Made by a program: the position numbers and the translations under genes
The notes under the pieces: generated by a model
What the model was told of the DNA's origin: nothing
Database searches by the model: none
Seen by the model: only the letters and a program-made list of their open reading frames with translations
Part shown: positions 11,911 through 26,300 of the stretch, one piece after another
Position numbering within the stretch: position 1 is the stretch's first letter
Layout: every line of letters starts with the position of its first letter
Source: Maylandia zebra
Taxonomy: Eukaryota > Chordata > Actinopteri > Cichliformes > Cichlidae
Reading direction: 5' to 3'
Assembly (NCBI RefSeq): GCF_041146795.1
Contig: NC_135185.1
Location: 29,447,529 to 29,511,528, forward strand
Length of the DNA stretch: 64,000 nt

Positions 11911-14900
11911 TTAGTGGATGTTAAAGTTTCTGAAGTAGTCAAAGGTCGCCCCCAGGGCCCAGCTTGTCTCCACATTGTTCACCTTTTTGGCAAGCTGTCA
12001 AAGCAAAAGAGAGGAGGGATCTCCATCAAAACCATTTAGTTTTACAATGATTTTAAAAATACAGAGTCACAGGATGTGAAGGTTTTTGTAATCCGTTTTT
12101 ATAAATAGCTACAGTAAAAAACCTGTCTGTAATTAATTTCACTCACATGAAGCACCGTGCTGTCTTTAAAGCCAAAGCCCTCTTTTAACAGGCAGGTGAT
12201 GTATGTCATATCCATGCACAGGAAGGGATTAATTGCCCGGTATTTGGTCATCTTGTTGCACACTGCAAACACACACACATGAAAAAAACATCGAAACACA
12301 GTTTTTATATGTGGCATGAACAGAAGATTCACATGTTACGCAACAGCATAAAAATACCACCATTTCTAACTTGTGTGCAGCATGATTAAAAGATAGCCTT
12401 TCTGTTTTGGTTGGCTGAATAATCACGGAGGTGCGATTAATACGGCTCAAGGTCAGCACAAGGCTGTGGGTGGGTGGTGGTGTTAAACAGCCGAGCACAG
12501 TGTGTGTGTGTGTGTGTGTGTGTTTCAGTATGTGTCAGCCCCCAGGTGGTGTGTGGCTGTCAGGTGCCCTCCTGCCAGGGCCAGACAGACATCCTCAGCT
12601 CAGCTGCCAGCCCAGCTTGAGCTAGACTTGTTCCTCCAGACCACGTGACAGCGTTCTCACAATACAAACAGCCTTACATAACACACCAGCTCGCTATAAA
12701 TGTGGTTCAGCATGGACATTACAGCTGTCACTTACTGAAAATGATAGGAATGGCATGTGTCAATTGAATATACTTGTGCATTTTAATGGAATGTTAACAT
12801 ATATTTACTCTATAATAAACTACATTTGACCTGTAATTTGTCTCCATAATGCGCTTAGGAAAATAATCTGTTACATTTTACTGTTGTAACACTTTTTTTT
12901 TTGACAGGATAAGTTGTGCCAGTTTGGTGTGCCAAGCTTCTGGGCACGAACAAGCCTTTGCTTGACTCTACAGCATGAAGTTTCAGCGGTTAGAATATAT
13001 ATATAACTTGTAAGATTGTCGGTTTCACTCACTTTATCCAACCCCAGAGAAGATAGCGTGTGTAACTCATACCTTCTTTGGCTCTCTTCTTGAAATCCCT
13101 GACTTCAACCGTACCACCTCGACTGCCATCTGTGGAACAAATACAAAAACAAATGTGCAACCTGAATACCTACTTTGTGCAAAACATGGTAATTGACATG
13201 AAAGATAATGGAAAGAGTTGCTGGCCTGTGCCTACGCACCGATGAGACCAGACTCCACAGCTCTGTCGAAGTAGTAGGAGAAAGCATAGAAGATGCTGCT
13301 GCCTCTCACTTCATATGGCTGGTGAATTATTCCTTTGATCACCTTCATGACCTCGTAGTAGCACAACTTATAGCCGGCGTATCCTGAGGAAAGAAAAGAG
13401 CAGGAGGAGGAAGAAGATTTGTGACTTAATGTTGCATAGAGGAAGCAATGGAAGGAATGCAGTTCAGAACACTGGGAGCCTCACTCTGAGGTCAGTCAGC
13501 GGTTGAAGCTAGGGGCTTACCAGATAATATACCAGGGAAGCCCCAGAAGGGCAAGTTTCACACAGCCCCATGGGTATGGTTGGCTCACTTGTGCCGGCAA
13601 AACCATGTGCTGACAAGAGCGGCAGCTTGCACAGCCCTGTTGTGCTGTCTATTTTTACCACATAATTGTGAGCAAGCCAGATCAAGCTGCTCGTTACACA
13701 AAAAAATAACAATTCAGGGACAAGCCCAGCATCTTTTGGCTACTCGACTGTGGTATGGGAGTGACTGCCTTATTTGTGAACTTAACTGACAGTTTTCTTT
13801 TCGTTTAAATACAAGGTTGACTGCAATATAATTGTTCAAGAGGGAAGACGGAGAGGGAGAGAGGATGACAAAACATGCGTTCGGCGCCAAGGTTAAACTT
13901 TAAAATGTTCTCATGTGAGACTGTATTATACTGTACGCTATTGTGTTCCAGAGTTTGGAATGGAATGCTTGGATTGTTGGATCCAAGGCAGTGGGAATAC
14001 AATCGAAACCTCAGACTGCTTTTATCTTACCGTCTGGAATCCCGCTAACTTTATAGGTGGTTCCTGAAAAAGTCACATTTTCCCTGAACTTTTTCGGGAG
14101 GCATGAGCTAGAGAAGACTTTCCAATCCAGACCTGGGAAAACAAACATTAAAAAAAGGCTTTTTTGTCTTGAAATCAATACATTTATGAAAGAATAACAA
14201 GAAAGATGATTAAAGTTATAAGACACCCTACCATCAGCTCCCAGTGCTCCAAGAGTTGCAAAGCGAGCTGCAAATAGTCCATTTCCAAGGTAGCTGTATA
14301 ATGATGACATACAGTTAGGATCAATTTAAAGACATATATGCATGTCCTGCTTTGCATTATACTAAAAATATCTCACTCCTGGATTTACCTGTGTGTGTAG
14401 AGCTGATATGTTTGATTGAAGAGGTCAAAGTTGGCGATGTAATTAGTTGGAGCAGACTGAACAGTTTTCTGTTGGATCAACAGCACGTTTAGTTTTGTCG
14501 TGGACTTTTGGTGAAAAAAAAAATGTATATTTAACATGTAAAAATGTTTATTCACCTTTGACTTCGGGAGGAACGTGATCTGTGTAGATCCTCCGCCCAA
14601 ATCCAGAATCCCGACGGTCCTCCTTGTGTTGGAGTAAAGGTGACCTAATGGCAAATAAGCAGCAAGTTGAACACAGGACACGGGATAAGAACGATTAAGT
14701 CCATCGTCGGTGTAATAAAAAGTACATATTGTTATAAATCTACTAATTTCCTAAGCTGTAGTTAGAATTTCCTGTGTCGTGTGAAATACATTTGATGGTA
14801 TCACAGCGGTGTGAAAAACGTGAGGAAATATTGCTTGTTTTTGCAGTCTGTTTTGGACCAATGATTCAAGCTCATAACCTCAGAGAGGAGACAAGAGTCT

Positions 14901-17447
14901 TTCACTGAAGGGCTTCTGTGTACACTGGAGCCTCAGATATGAGCCTGCTGACCACTAACACCACCATAGCAAAACACAAGCAATGTCTTACCTGTAAGGA
15001 AGTTCACTGTGACCCAGGCGAGGACTCCTAAAACAGCACATGGGTGAAAATGTCAGCATGAGTCAATCCCTGAGAAGTGATTACAGCTGAGTTATGATAA
15101 ATGTGCCCATTTAAACAACTTTAAACCCGCAGAATAACCTGCGAATGACCTTTATTAGGCTGATACATAAATAGCAGCTTTCGGTCTAACTTGCACGACT
15201 GCTGAGCAATCCAGGTAATTACAGTTGTCTCAGATGTAAAAGTTATTGCACTCATAAAGTGAGGATAACAAATAGCGCATACTCTATGATGAAACATAAC
15301 ATAGTGAGGGTGTCTTAATGAGTGATGTGGAGGCTCACGCTAAATTAAAGGGCGTGGGGCAGCTTGCGCTCACACTGCCATATTTATTTGTCTTAAATGA
15401 GGTAGTAACAGAACTCTCATAAAAAGAATTACAAGAGCAGCATTGTTTGTCCTCAGTAAATGGGGCTGTTAAAGCACCTGGTCAAACAATACCTCAATTC
15501 AAAAATCGTAATTTTTAAGAAAATAAAAATGTTTTGCATACTATAAACAGTCCAAATGGTAATGATGCAATGAAAAAAAATGACCCACCTTCATTTTTGC
15601 CATTCATGATGGTAACACTGTTCCTTGGCACATAGAAAGGGGATTCTCCAAACACCTCTTGTACCTGTGGAAAAGATTTATTCTACTCAATATGTCTTCA
15701 GCTGTACAATCATAGTAGACTGCATGATCAAGCGTGTCACTCTTTGTCATAAAAGTCTTCTCAACCCCCAGAAGACAAAATGTGCGCTCTTGCTTTAGAG
15801 TGACAGATAAGTAAACCACATGCACGGCTGGAACAGTAGTCTGGATAATACTTAAAATGACAAATATGGTTACTCCACACAACCCCACAACAGCTGTTCT
15901 TTGCAACATGAGAGCCACCAAACGGGCAGACATGCTGCCTTTTTTTCTGTGACACTTGTAAGCACTTAGTGGTTTCTCATCCCGTTCCTTGGCGGGACGG
16001 GTGGTGTTTGTGCCAAACTGTCTGAGGGCAGAGAGAAAACGTGCCTCACCTCCTTCAGAAGAGCCCTGGCCTTGTCTTCAGGCAGCAAGCGCAGACCTGC
16101 CGTGGCCTTTAGGACCACCGGGGTTCTTCTCCAGTCCTCCTCTGGCACTGTCTTCTTGGCAATCCTCAGTAACTGGCGGATGGTGTTGCCACCCTATGGA
16201 AGAGAGAACAAGGAAAATATTGAAAAATATTTGTAAAAATATATATTAAAAAATCCTACGTTCAAACTCTGTGGACATTTCTTTAGAGATCAGTGTTTAA
16301 AAACAGCTCAAAGGTAAGGTAAAAGCAGCAGATATTTTTATAATTACACAGTGTTTACATCACATGAACCCAACCCAATGAAAATCCCAGCGGTTTTGTG
16401 GATTCACGACTTAAAGGTATGTGTTTGTGTTGGGGGGTGCCTCCCCATTGTACCTGGTAATTAATACAGAGCTTTGGTGTAAATAGGCATCCATACCTCT
16501 TCAGGGTTGTCCTTGTAAGAAGACAGTCCAGGTTTGACTGCATGGTACATTTCATTGTCCAGAACTGGAAGCTCAACTAAAAAAGAGAGAGAGAAAAGAA
16601 AAAAGTCAGTGAACAGATCATAAAACAGACAGACTGTAAAATGTGACATATTGTAATAAAAAAAAATAAAGGGTGACTGAAAAGCTTTATTTGTTTTGTT
16701 TTGTTTCGTTTTTTAACTTTTAATTACTGTGGATATTTAGGCTGGAGCTTTGACCTACATCCAGCATGAATTTTAAAAGTCTGCTTCCTACACAGTTGAG
16801 TCAGACGGGTAAATTAAAAGTCTCATCTACTTTTAGAAGCTGCATTGGCTGTGCACTCTGTCGGTGCATGTCTGTCCTTACACCACACAGCGAATGACCT
16901 AACAGCAAACAGAGTGGGAGTCAGCAGCATGTGCAAAATCCCTACTACTGCTTCAGAGACAGAGCGAGAGAGGGAGGGAGGGAGAGGGAACCGTGCACTT
17001 ACCGGGGTCTTTCTGAATGAACTTGTAGATATGGATCCTGGTGCCTGTGCTCCCAGCGTCAAACATGATCCCATAGAAAACGCGACTCGTGTTGAAAGGA
17101 GAGGACCGCTCAGGCGCGTGATCACGCGCAGGATGCGGGTGGTACCGCTCAGGTGCAGGGTGCACGACTTCGGGCACCGGGTGGAAAGCTTCTGGTATGG
17201 TGTGGGTGACTTCAGGTGCCGGGTGGAAGACCTCGGGGACCTCCGGGTAGGTCGGCACACGGGGTGGCGAGACTTCAGACACCGGGTTGGATACCTCGGG
17301 GAGGAGGTTCTCCGTGTTGGCGGAGTGCTCCCGGTAGCGGTAGAAGTGGGGGATGTAGCGATGGTGGCGGTAGTAGGTCGCCTCCGCTAAGAGGTTCCCG
17401 GACAGAAGCCACACGTATAGAGAGAGGAGCAGGCTCGGCGTGGCCAT
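11911..17447 (-). CDS. entpd5: ENTPD5, ER/secreted nucleoside diphosphatase
   Basis: ENTPD5 hydrolyses UDP (and GDP) to UMP in the secretory pathway, which supports glycoprotein folding. In zebrafish entpd5a is needed for bone mineralisation. Thirteen exons were read, from 17003-17447 (first) to 11911-11994 (last). They sum to 504 codons plus stop, against 428 in human. A hydrophobic signal peptide covers residues 4-20. Apyrase motifs are intact: FDAGSTGTR (from residue 129), [24 protein letters not shown] and [12 protein letters not shown]. The C-terminal core also matches the family ([20 protein letters not shown]). The extra length is a Pro/His-rich insert at about residues 45-118, between signal peptide and first apyrase motif. 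A GTG lies three codons upstream of the ATG, but the ATG at 17447 is the natural start. Confidence 0.95.
12501..12522 (+). repeat. (TG)n microsatellite
   Basis: About eleven TG units in an ENTPD5 intron. Confidence 0.95.
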
Positions 17448-20400
17448 TGTTTTCACAGCCAGAGTGAAAAGTCAGCTGGATTAAAGAAGAGAAGCCTGTG
17501 GATGCTGAGGCAAAGGAAGGCTTGCAGGGGCCCTGGAAAGAGAGAGAAGTGGAGATGAGGAGAGGCAGAGTGGATGCGATGCTCACTCAGGACTGTCCGG
17601 TCATCTGTTTACAGTATATAAAGACATAAGGCCTTGGCACGGGGCCATATCCAGAGCAGTCATCCACCAATCCTGTGGCGGTCCATCCCAACTCCATCAG
17701 GAGTCCCCCCCCCTCCCCACCATCACCCTCCTCCCGTGAGCTGAGCTAAGCTGACTGACTACCTGCCTACCAACAGCATTGCCTCTTTTCTTTTCTTTTC
17801 TTTTTTTTATATGTATATGATCAGGATTATTTTTGGCAGTGTTTTTCCCCTCCTCATCTTTACTGGTTATTCCAAAGCCCTAGAAAAAAAAATCCCTCAG
17901 GAAAGGAGAAAGGGGTTTATAAAGAAGTCAAATGAATGGCTCACACTGAAAAGTTCCAAAGAAATGGTCCCAAAATACTTTTATGAGTGCATTTAGGACT
18001 TGTATAGTAACTTTGCCTCAGAAATGTCTCCATCCTACAACTCTGGACTTTCACTACTTCACAGGAGCTCAAATGCTGCTGCTGCTGCTGCTTAAATTAG
18101 GAGTGATGCAAGTTTATATTTGGCACATCTGCAGAGTTTCACACCAGTTACTGTAGTTTGAAACATTTTGAATGTCTTTGTTATAGGATCGTATTTGCAC
18201 TAATTTGGGGATTAACCTCTACCAAGTAAGTATTCCCGATTTTTGTTAGGAAGAACAGCAAATTACTTTGAAAGCAACATTTTATTTCAGATTGACAGCT
18301 GGACATGATTATAGCTATATTGTATTATCATTATGTACAACATCTACAAAATTATGTTTAGCTGACAGAGTGAATTGTGCAGTTATATATGTATTTATAT
18401 ACAAAATGTAAAAGATTTTCTCTCCTCGACCGTCTCTTCACAATCCTACTATGATCACCATATGAAATCCGCTGCAGCTGTTTCACCAACCTTAAAAAAT
18501 GCAAATGTGACCTGCAATCCAGCTGTAATAAAAGTTGAAAGAATGTTAGCAATCATCTCACTCCCACTCATCTCTGTGTTAACCACAGGCTTTCCAAGGG
18601 AAAAAATATTTGGGCTGCAAGGCACGTTTCATGAGAGAATGCATGAGTAGCTGTTTCTCCAATTTAGGTGGGCGGCTGGCATGCCATCATAAGCCATGCT
18701 GTAGAGAATCATCTAAAGCTTTCTCGCGTTACGTGTTTCCTGGTTAATGTTGAGTATGCAGAGGATATCCCACATCAGTGGAGTGCAGAGGCAACTCGGA
18801 GACCTTACGTGAACTGAGATTTGAACCAAGCTGTGATATTTTTCACCCACTTTGAATCAACAGAAAGAGGACAGAGATGTGAAAAAAAGGCACTGGTAGT
18901 CTAGCAACTAAGGCATCCCTGGAGAAGTGACCCCATCTCAACCACCCTGTTTTGACTCACGCAACAACCAAGGCAGAAACCGAGCTATGGGCCTGCCCAG
19001 CCAGGAGGGTACGGGGGGGCAGAGGTCCCATCAGTGGGCACAAGAAAGTGCAGGATGTCCACGGAAAGGACAATGTGGGGAGGGTGGGGCTTGGCACCAG
19101 AGTGCACCCATCATGCCATTCCCACTCAACTGTGCAAAGCACTGTTCCAACACTGTAATTTGGACTAAAAATAATGGACTTTCTTTCCTCCTTCCTTTTT
19201 TCTAAATACTGTGGCTACTTTTTTCAATCCTGTGGCTCACCAGAATGGTCGTTCGCCCCTATCAAAGCGTACATGTGCAGGACCTCTCACTACATCTATG
19301 TGATCATACATGTCACATTGATATCGCACTTATAACATGGCTGCAAGTTGCAATTGTATGAGATGACGTCAACAAATCCTGAGTAAAGATTTTCTATTAG
19401 AAATAATAAAGGAGCAATTTTTGTTTTATTTGCTGAGTGAGTTTATTCTTAAATCATTGGTGCTTATGTTCAGACACATCCTGGGGCTACTGTTGCAATT
19501 GATATGTATAATGTGCAATGTTTGGACAACTCCACCTTGGGACATTTAGTGCTTCTGCCATGAATCACAGGACAATTTAGTTTTCAACACACCTATATTT
19601 ATGTTGCCACTAAAGTTGTGCAACTGGAATTTTCCTCCGTGTAAAATGTCACGTTAACCGAATATGTAAAACAGGTATTTAAGAAACAAATTACTATATT
19701 ATTGCAGAATAAAGTTTAAAAAATAAATAATTAAAAATAATCTTTTGCTATATTCTGAGTTCAAGAGTGAACTGCTGCTGTATACGCCTGCTGTGCAGTG
19801 CTTGTATGGCATGACACAGCACAAAGACGCTGTGTTAAACAAGAGGTAGTTTCAATTCGGCGTTTGGTATTTTGTTCAAGTTAACTGAAACCGTAAAGCA
19901 TGAGAAGGGACCCCAGCTTTGTAATCTACACTGTGCAATATATCATTAATATGCTGCAATGTTACCCTCAGGAATGCCATGTTTGTGGGTGTCCTACCCC
20001 AACAAGTCCATTGAAGAGACCCAAACCTTGTCATTACAATTCCAATGATAATGACAGCTTTGAAAAGTTCAGGGTTATTTCAGTTTGCTCTCTTCACTGT
20101 CATAGTAATTACCTTTAAATTTAGTCTTCAAGCTCTGTTCACGATGCCAGAGCACTGAACGCCCCTATATGGTTCAACTTACAGTATAGCCACACACAAC
20201 TCGTATTGCGATATCTACTTTTCTTTTTTTCTTCTTTTTTTTCCAATTTGATGAATAATTTGCACTGGACACTCAGGCTCCTGCCTGCAGAAAGCTGAAC
20301 AAGATGATATGAGAGAATTCAGTGGTTTTGAGCTTGAATTACGACCTGCACTAACTTTACATTGTTTCTATTGGATGAGCTTCTTCAAAGATGTAAGCCA

Positions 20401-21330
20401 ACTGCATTTATGTTGATCATAGTGGTTTTCCCATAACCTCGGCAAAAAACAACTGTGGGGATAGCAAAGAAAAAAACACAGTTCTTTTCAGGACAACATG
20501 AACAATACTGCTGACAGGAGCCAAATGTGTCTCATGTCATCATGTGGGAGGAGATCATGTGAAAACAGATCCTGTTTGATAGTGCCCAGCTTGAGACTAC
20601 TATAATTACAAGACAAGTGACAAATACAGACAGTCCTATGTCAGCCTTGCACGTTGTTCAGCAGAACAGACATTTGCACATCATCTCTGACAGTGATTGA
20701 TTGAGTCATCGAGTAGCTAACTGAACACTTTACCTGTAAAGAACAAGGTCGGAAGTGCTCTTCTGCAGTTGGAGATACAAAATACAAAACTGCAAACACA
20801 AAAATGAAAAAGAATCTGTAACTTTTGGCTTTAATTTATCAAACGACAGCAAAACACAGCACCTTTATGACACTTCATTGCAAAAACTGTTGTTTTTTTT
20901 TAAATAATCAGCCAATAAATAACTTGTATAATGTTTGCAGCCAAAGGAAAAGGAACAGTACTACATGTAAACTACATAAAATTTTTCTATAGGGGTGAAA
21001 CCAGACCAGCATGCAGTTCATACAGGCACAGGTTTGAGTAATGTAAGAATATTAATTACAAATAAATAAGTTACTGCTGGGGCATCTAAGTACTTTGTTT
21101 TCATGGTCATCTCTTGTACATGTTGGCTCACCATCACGGCTTAAGCCATTTGAGCCAATGTTCATCTTATCTGCACCTTACTATCATAAAATGTAGCAAT
21201 ACACTTATAATAATCTATCTATCATACTATCAAACTAGGTCAGAAGTGACTGAATTTCAATTTTCTTGGAAAATACATGGCACAAAACTTGTCATTTAAT
21301 TTGTCTATGTTTTCTTTTTTCTTTCTGTCT
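17448..21330. other. Gene-free stretch upstream of ENTPD5
   Basis: No coding exon was recognised. The ENTPD5 promoter should lie in the first few hundred bases; a TATATAAAG run at about 17615 is present but not clearly placed for minus-strand transcription. A short CTG repeat lies at 18074-18092, and a GC-rich patch at 18930-19130 has no recognisable protein. The rest is AT-rich and nondescript. Confidence 0.6.
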
Positions 21331-21349
21331 TTTCCTTTCTTTTCTCCTC

Positions 21350-21475
21350 CAGCAGCTGCTGGCAGTTTAATGGTGTGGGGGATATTTCCTTGGCTGCCCA
21401 TGTCCATGCCTTTATGATCACAGTGTAACCATCTTCTGATGACTGCACCAGCAGGATAATATTTGTTCACCTATT
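21350..21475 (+). mobile_element. Tc1/mariner transposase fragment
   Basis: The phrases tttaatggtgtgggggatat, catgtccatgcctttatgat and cagcaggataat match the central catalytic part of the fish Tc1/mariner family also seen at 6878 and 32518. Only about 120 bp remain. Confidence 0.6.
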
Positions 21476-21574
21476 TCTAACAAGGAATACTTAATAAAAT
21501 TGCAGGTAAGTGCAAGATAAAGAAAAATCACTAACAAGCCAACAATCTCCTTTGAATAGCAGTTAAAGATACTG

Positions 21575-22354
21575 AACATGAACTATCCCTTTCTGTAGCT
21601 GCTTCTAAATACACATCCTCTTCCACTTCTCTTGCCTACGGTTTGCCACAAGGTTATGTTTTAAGCCCCAAAATCTTTCTAAGCAACAGCTCTCACATAG
21701 GTGCTTAGACTCCATTAAAAGTTGGAAGGCTCCCAACATCCTGGTTTGTAGCCCTGACAGATTTGTGTCTAAGGTAATGGAAACTCTAGCACCCCTTGCC
21801 ACATTTGTTAAATCTTCTATCAGGAACTTTGGAATAACTTGTGACTCCGATTTCACATTGGACAATCAAATCTCTGGTTTGCTCTTGTTTTTATTACTTA
21901 AGCAATATTGCCAAGTTAAGTGCCACTGTATCAGGCTGTGAACTGGAAATTGTTATTCATGCATTCATTTTATTTTGTCTAAGCAAAACCTCCTTGGAAC
22001 CACCCAAGGTTGTTTAGAACCCAGCTGCAGGATTTCTGACTCTTCTGAGTGTTGCTGACCCAGATGCACTGGCTCCCCATTATGTTCACGGTCCATCTTA
22101 AGATTTGGCCTTTGACTTTTAGAGCTGTGCATAGACAAGCACCATCATACATTGGAGATTACATGCACATGTCCCAAGTAGGTCCCTGAAGTTATGTGAC
22201 TATAGTGTCTGCTGGTTGTTCATCATAAAAGGCTGAAAACTACGGATACAGCGCTTTTTTAACAGTGCCACCTCCACCCCAGACTCAGGAACGCTTTCCC
22301 TGTGGGCGGGAGATCTGTGGACTCGGTTCTCTTAAAGAAAAAAAACTAAACAGC
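21575..22354 (+). mobile_element. L2/Rex1-like LINE 3' fragment
   Basis: The plus strand decodes, with frame breaks, to LPYGLPQGYVLSP (reverse-transcriptase block), SIRNFGITCDSDFTLDNQIS and HWLPIMFTVHLKIWPLTFRA, then LLVVHHKRLKTTDTA and RSVDSVLLKK. This is the order found at the end of L2/Rex1 (Jockey-superfamily) LINEs. The copy is 5'-truncated and decayed. Its last ~160 bp (22195-22354) are repeated almost exactly at 27575-27735, beyond the gypsy fossil. Confidence 0.75.
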
Positions 22355-22745
22355 TGTTACTATTGAATAAAAAACAACGTGTAACCGAGGACAAGGGATG
22401 AGTAAACGGGGCAAAGAAATAATTGATCATTTATTTATTACATAAGTTAAACATACAAATTCCCAGTCGTTTCCAGACAGGACTTACAACACATCCTGCC
22501 GATATCCCAGCTGCGCATGAGACTTACCACACAAACTGTGCGAAATAACACTACAACCCGTCACACCCCGCTTAGTGACACTGCAATCGTGGCACACACT
22601 GCAAACAATTCGGGTCTCAGCGCAGCTGGGAATCAGTGCTATGTATGGCCTGTGATCTGAGAGATAAAGGGAAGTGGCACAAACAATTAAAATAAAAAAA
22701 ACAAAAGAGAGGTTAGTCCGCCCTTACAAAACTTACTCTCAATCA
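22195..22745. repeat. 551-bp direct repeat, left copy
   Basis: It is identical to 27575-28126 apart from one A in a homopolymer. It covers the LINE tail (to about 22354) and the first ~390 bp of the adjoining LTR, so it is not simply an LTR. Confidence 0.95.
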
Positions 22746-23250
22746 ATAACCGCCTCTACGGCTGGACGGACTAACCAAAACAAAATTACAAATCAATCAA
22801 AAGAACAAAAAAAAAGGACAGCAGAGACAGCACAGCTGAAAAACAAACAACATTATCAATTAAAATATTACCCAATAAAATAGCAATTTTATAAAACCAT
22901 TCAAAATCATGAAACTAAAACAAACACTCAATATACCTACAATATTGATCAGTTTCCCTGCGCGCAGTCGATCTAGGGCTTGATCAATTCTTCTATTAAA
23001 ATTCGTGGTCACACTAAAAAAGTCCAATGACACATTAAAAAATAGGCACATGCAATAGCAAAAGATCCAAACAAAAAATGGCAAAAGTCTCTTACCGACA
23101 GTATACCCACTCGCACCTGAGTGAATTAATTGCCTCTGGTTTTTTCCACAGAAGAGCGCTGACTTCACCCCACACACCCACTACCTTTTCACAGCTCTTC
23201 AGCCAATCACCTGGCAGCGAGCAACAAACTGCCAGGTGACACTTGTTACA
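22355..23250 (-). repeat. Probable gypsy LTR (element's 3' end)
   Basis: Bounds are inferred from TGTTAC at 22355, GTTACA ending at 23250, and the adjacent minus-strand purine tract GAAGGGGAGGG that normally abuts a 3' LTR. AATAAATAAA, a poly(A) signal in element orientation, lies near 22430. Length is about 0.9 kb. Only the part shared with the right end (to 22745) can be compared with a second copy. Confidence 0.55.
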
Positions 23251-23318
23251 ACCCTCCCCTTCAAAGGGCATCGGCGACCCGACGATGAGCTGAAAAGAGA
23301 GCACACTTAAAATTTTGC

Positions 23319-26300
23319 TCATTTTATAATGGATTGTGGCAATTTAAATGGGTTTGAGTGCTGTCCAGCAGTCTTCCTCATTGACCTACAAGACCCTTGC
23401 GTCAAGCTGGCAACATCTTCCTCCCCAGGTTCTAGGTCCCCAGAACAATCCAAATGGGGCACCCCCACATGTGTGGGACTCAACGTCCCTTCCTCCAACA
23501 CTGCAGAATCGCCTCCATCTCCCTGTTCTGTAAACATCTGTTCCACTTCATCAACCATACTGTTATTTGTGGCCAACATTCCGGTTAGATCATCCTGTTT
23601 TGACATTTGTAGGCCACTATCTTGGTCTCCATCCAATTCCCTGATTGGAATGTTTCTCAACTCAGTTCGATGTACTTGTCGAAGTGGACCAGTGTGCCCA
23701 GCAGGAGCGACTGAATATACTACGCCATGACCAGGAGGAGGTCGCACTACTTGAAAGGGCGTGGGATCCCAAAAATCTTGAATCTTATTGCGACCTCTTA
23801 CAGAGTGGTTTCTCATATACACCAAATCGCCCTGCTCCAAATCAGGACTAGCACATTTAGAGGAATTCAAATCTCTCTGAACCCTTCTCCTTTCTAACCG
23901 TTGCTGCACAACATCATATGCAGCAGCCAAGGACTTTTGGTGTTCCTGTACCCACTCTTCAAGAGTGACGTCCTCATCAACTTCACTGCCAGCACCCAAC
24001 CAAAAATCCACTGGCAACCGTGGCTCTCGCCCGAACATCAAATAATATGGAGTCATACCAGTTGACTGATGTACTGTGGTGTTATACGCATATGTGACTT
24101 GGGAGAGATGCCGCGGCCACCGGCGCTTTTGTTCAGGAGGCAGGGCACGCAGCAAGTCATGAAGTGTACGATTAAATCGTTCACATTGACCATTACCTTG
24201 TGGATGATAGGGTGTCGTCCGACTCTTCTCTATCTTATAAATTTTACACAGCTGTTGCACCAAAGCGCTTTCAAAATTTCGCCCCTGATCAGAATGTATA
24301 CGGCTTGGAGGCCCAAATAAATGAAACCAATGCTTCACTAAAGCCTCTGCCACTGTACTGGCTCGCTGATCTTTTGTAGGGACAGTCTGAGTATATTTAG
24401 AAAAGATGTCAGTCATTACCAAAATATTCTCTTTACCATCAGTTGAGGGTTCAAGTACTGTAAAATCAATTGCCAAAATTTCATGAGGCCGAGATGCAGA
24501 AATACTACCCATAAAGGTTTTAATCTTTGGCACAACAGCCTTAGAAAGAACACACCTTTCACAATCTCTGCACCATCTCTCAATATCTGCATACATGTGC
24601 GGCCAATAATATCGCGAGCGCACCAACTGCAGTGTACGCTCAACCCCTTGATGGCCATGCTCATCGTGGCGTAAACGAAGGACGCGGCCCTGTAAACACT
24701 GTGGCAGCACCAGCTGGTCAACCTCCCTCACTCCATCAGGAGTATGAGTGCAGCGATACAACACAGACTCCCTTTGTTTCATCCGCCCCCATTGACGGAC
24801 CAATTCCCTCGAACCCTTACCAAGACCATCTCTTTCCTTTGAATCTGGCAACCTGGCCACCTCCCAATACTTTAAGAAGGGACCAATCACAGGGTCTTGT
24901 TTCTGTAACGTACAGAGATCAGAGAAAGAACAACCAGGTAAAACGCTTATCTCTGCCTGAACACTGGGAATCATCTCACACTGCACTCCAATATCATTAG
25001 ATAATGGACCATCCAATTCCATTACAGTTCCATGTAGGCGGGACAATGCGTCTGCATTAGCATTCTGAGCCCCAGGCCGATATTTTATGGTCAAATCAAA
25101 AGCGGCCAGCTCTGATGCCCACCTCTGTTCTGTGGCACCTAGCTTTGCCGTGGACAGATGGCTTAGTGGGTTATTATCTGTAAATACAGTGCAACGATGA
25201 CCCAAAAGATACTCCCTAAACTTTTCAGTGACGGCCCACTTGAGAGCTACAAGCTCAAGCTTCATGGAACTATAATTTCTCATATTCCTCTCTGTAGGCT
25301 TTAAGCTCCGACTGGCAAAAGCTATTGGCCGCAATTTACCCTCATACTCCTGGGAAAGCACTGCCCCTAGACCCCCATAGCTTGCATCTACTTCCAATGT
25401 AAATGGCTTCTGAAAATCAGCAAAAGCAAGCACTGGTGCAGAAACCAGAGCAGCCTTGAGCTGATGAAAACTTTGTTCACACTCCAAATCCCAAAAATCC
25501 AATAACGGTTTTGGGGGGGGTCCTACCTTTTCTACCTGGAGGGAGGAGTGCAGAGACCAATCTATGCAAGGGAGCAGCCATGCGTGAAAAACCAGCTATG
25601 AATCTCCTATAATAACTAGCAAATCCTAAAAAGGAACGCAGTTCTGCTAGATTGCTGGGCGTTTTCCAATCCCGCACTGCAGCTATTTTATCTGGATCAG
25701 TAGAAACTCCTTCGGCAGACACCACATGCCCCAAATATTTCACTTGCCTCTGGAAAAACTGGCACTTGGAGAGTTTCACTTTAAGCCCCTCTTTATCCAG
25801 ACGAGAGAAGATTTCTTCCAACCGCTCCAAATGCTGTTGCACGGAGGATGAAAAAACAATCACATCATCCAAATACAAAAGCACCGACTGATGTCTGCAA
25901 TCTCCAAACAAACGCTCCATCAGGCGCTGAAATGTACTGGGTGCATTACACAAACCAAACGGCATGCGGTTGAACTCAAACAAACCAAATGGGGTACAAA
26001 ATGCAGTTTTAATCTTATCCTTCTCAGCCATTTCCACCTGATTATAACCACTAGCCAGGTCCAAAGTGGAAAACCACTGAGCACCAGTGAAAGCATCCAA
26101 GGATTCTTCAATCCTTGGCAGAGGAAATGCATCCTTTCTGGTCTTGGCGTTTAACTGTCTATAATCGACACACATGCGTAGACTTCCATCCTTCTTTTGA
26201 ACAAGAACTATTGGGGATGAGTACGGACTACTACTTTCTCTGATGATGCGAGCTTGCAGCAGCTGTTTGATATGATCCCTTGCCAGTTCATACTGAGACG

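Noticed and set aside
16845-17390. 181-codon open frame on the plus strand
   Set aside because: It is antisense to ENTPD5 exon 1; its openness follows from the GC-rich Pro/His repeat.
18930-19160. GC-rich island with overlapping open frames
   Set aside because: Frames on both strands are short, with no start context, splice pattern or known family.
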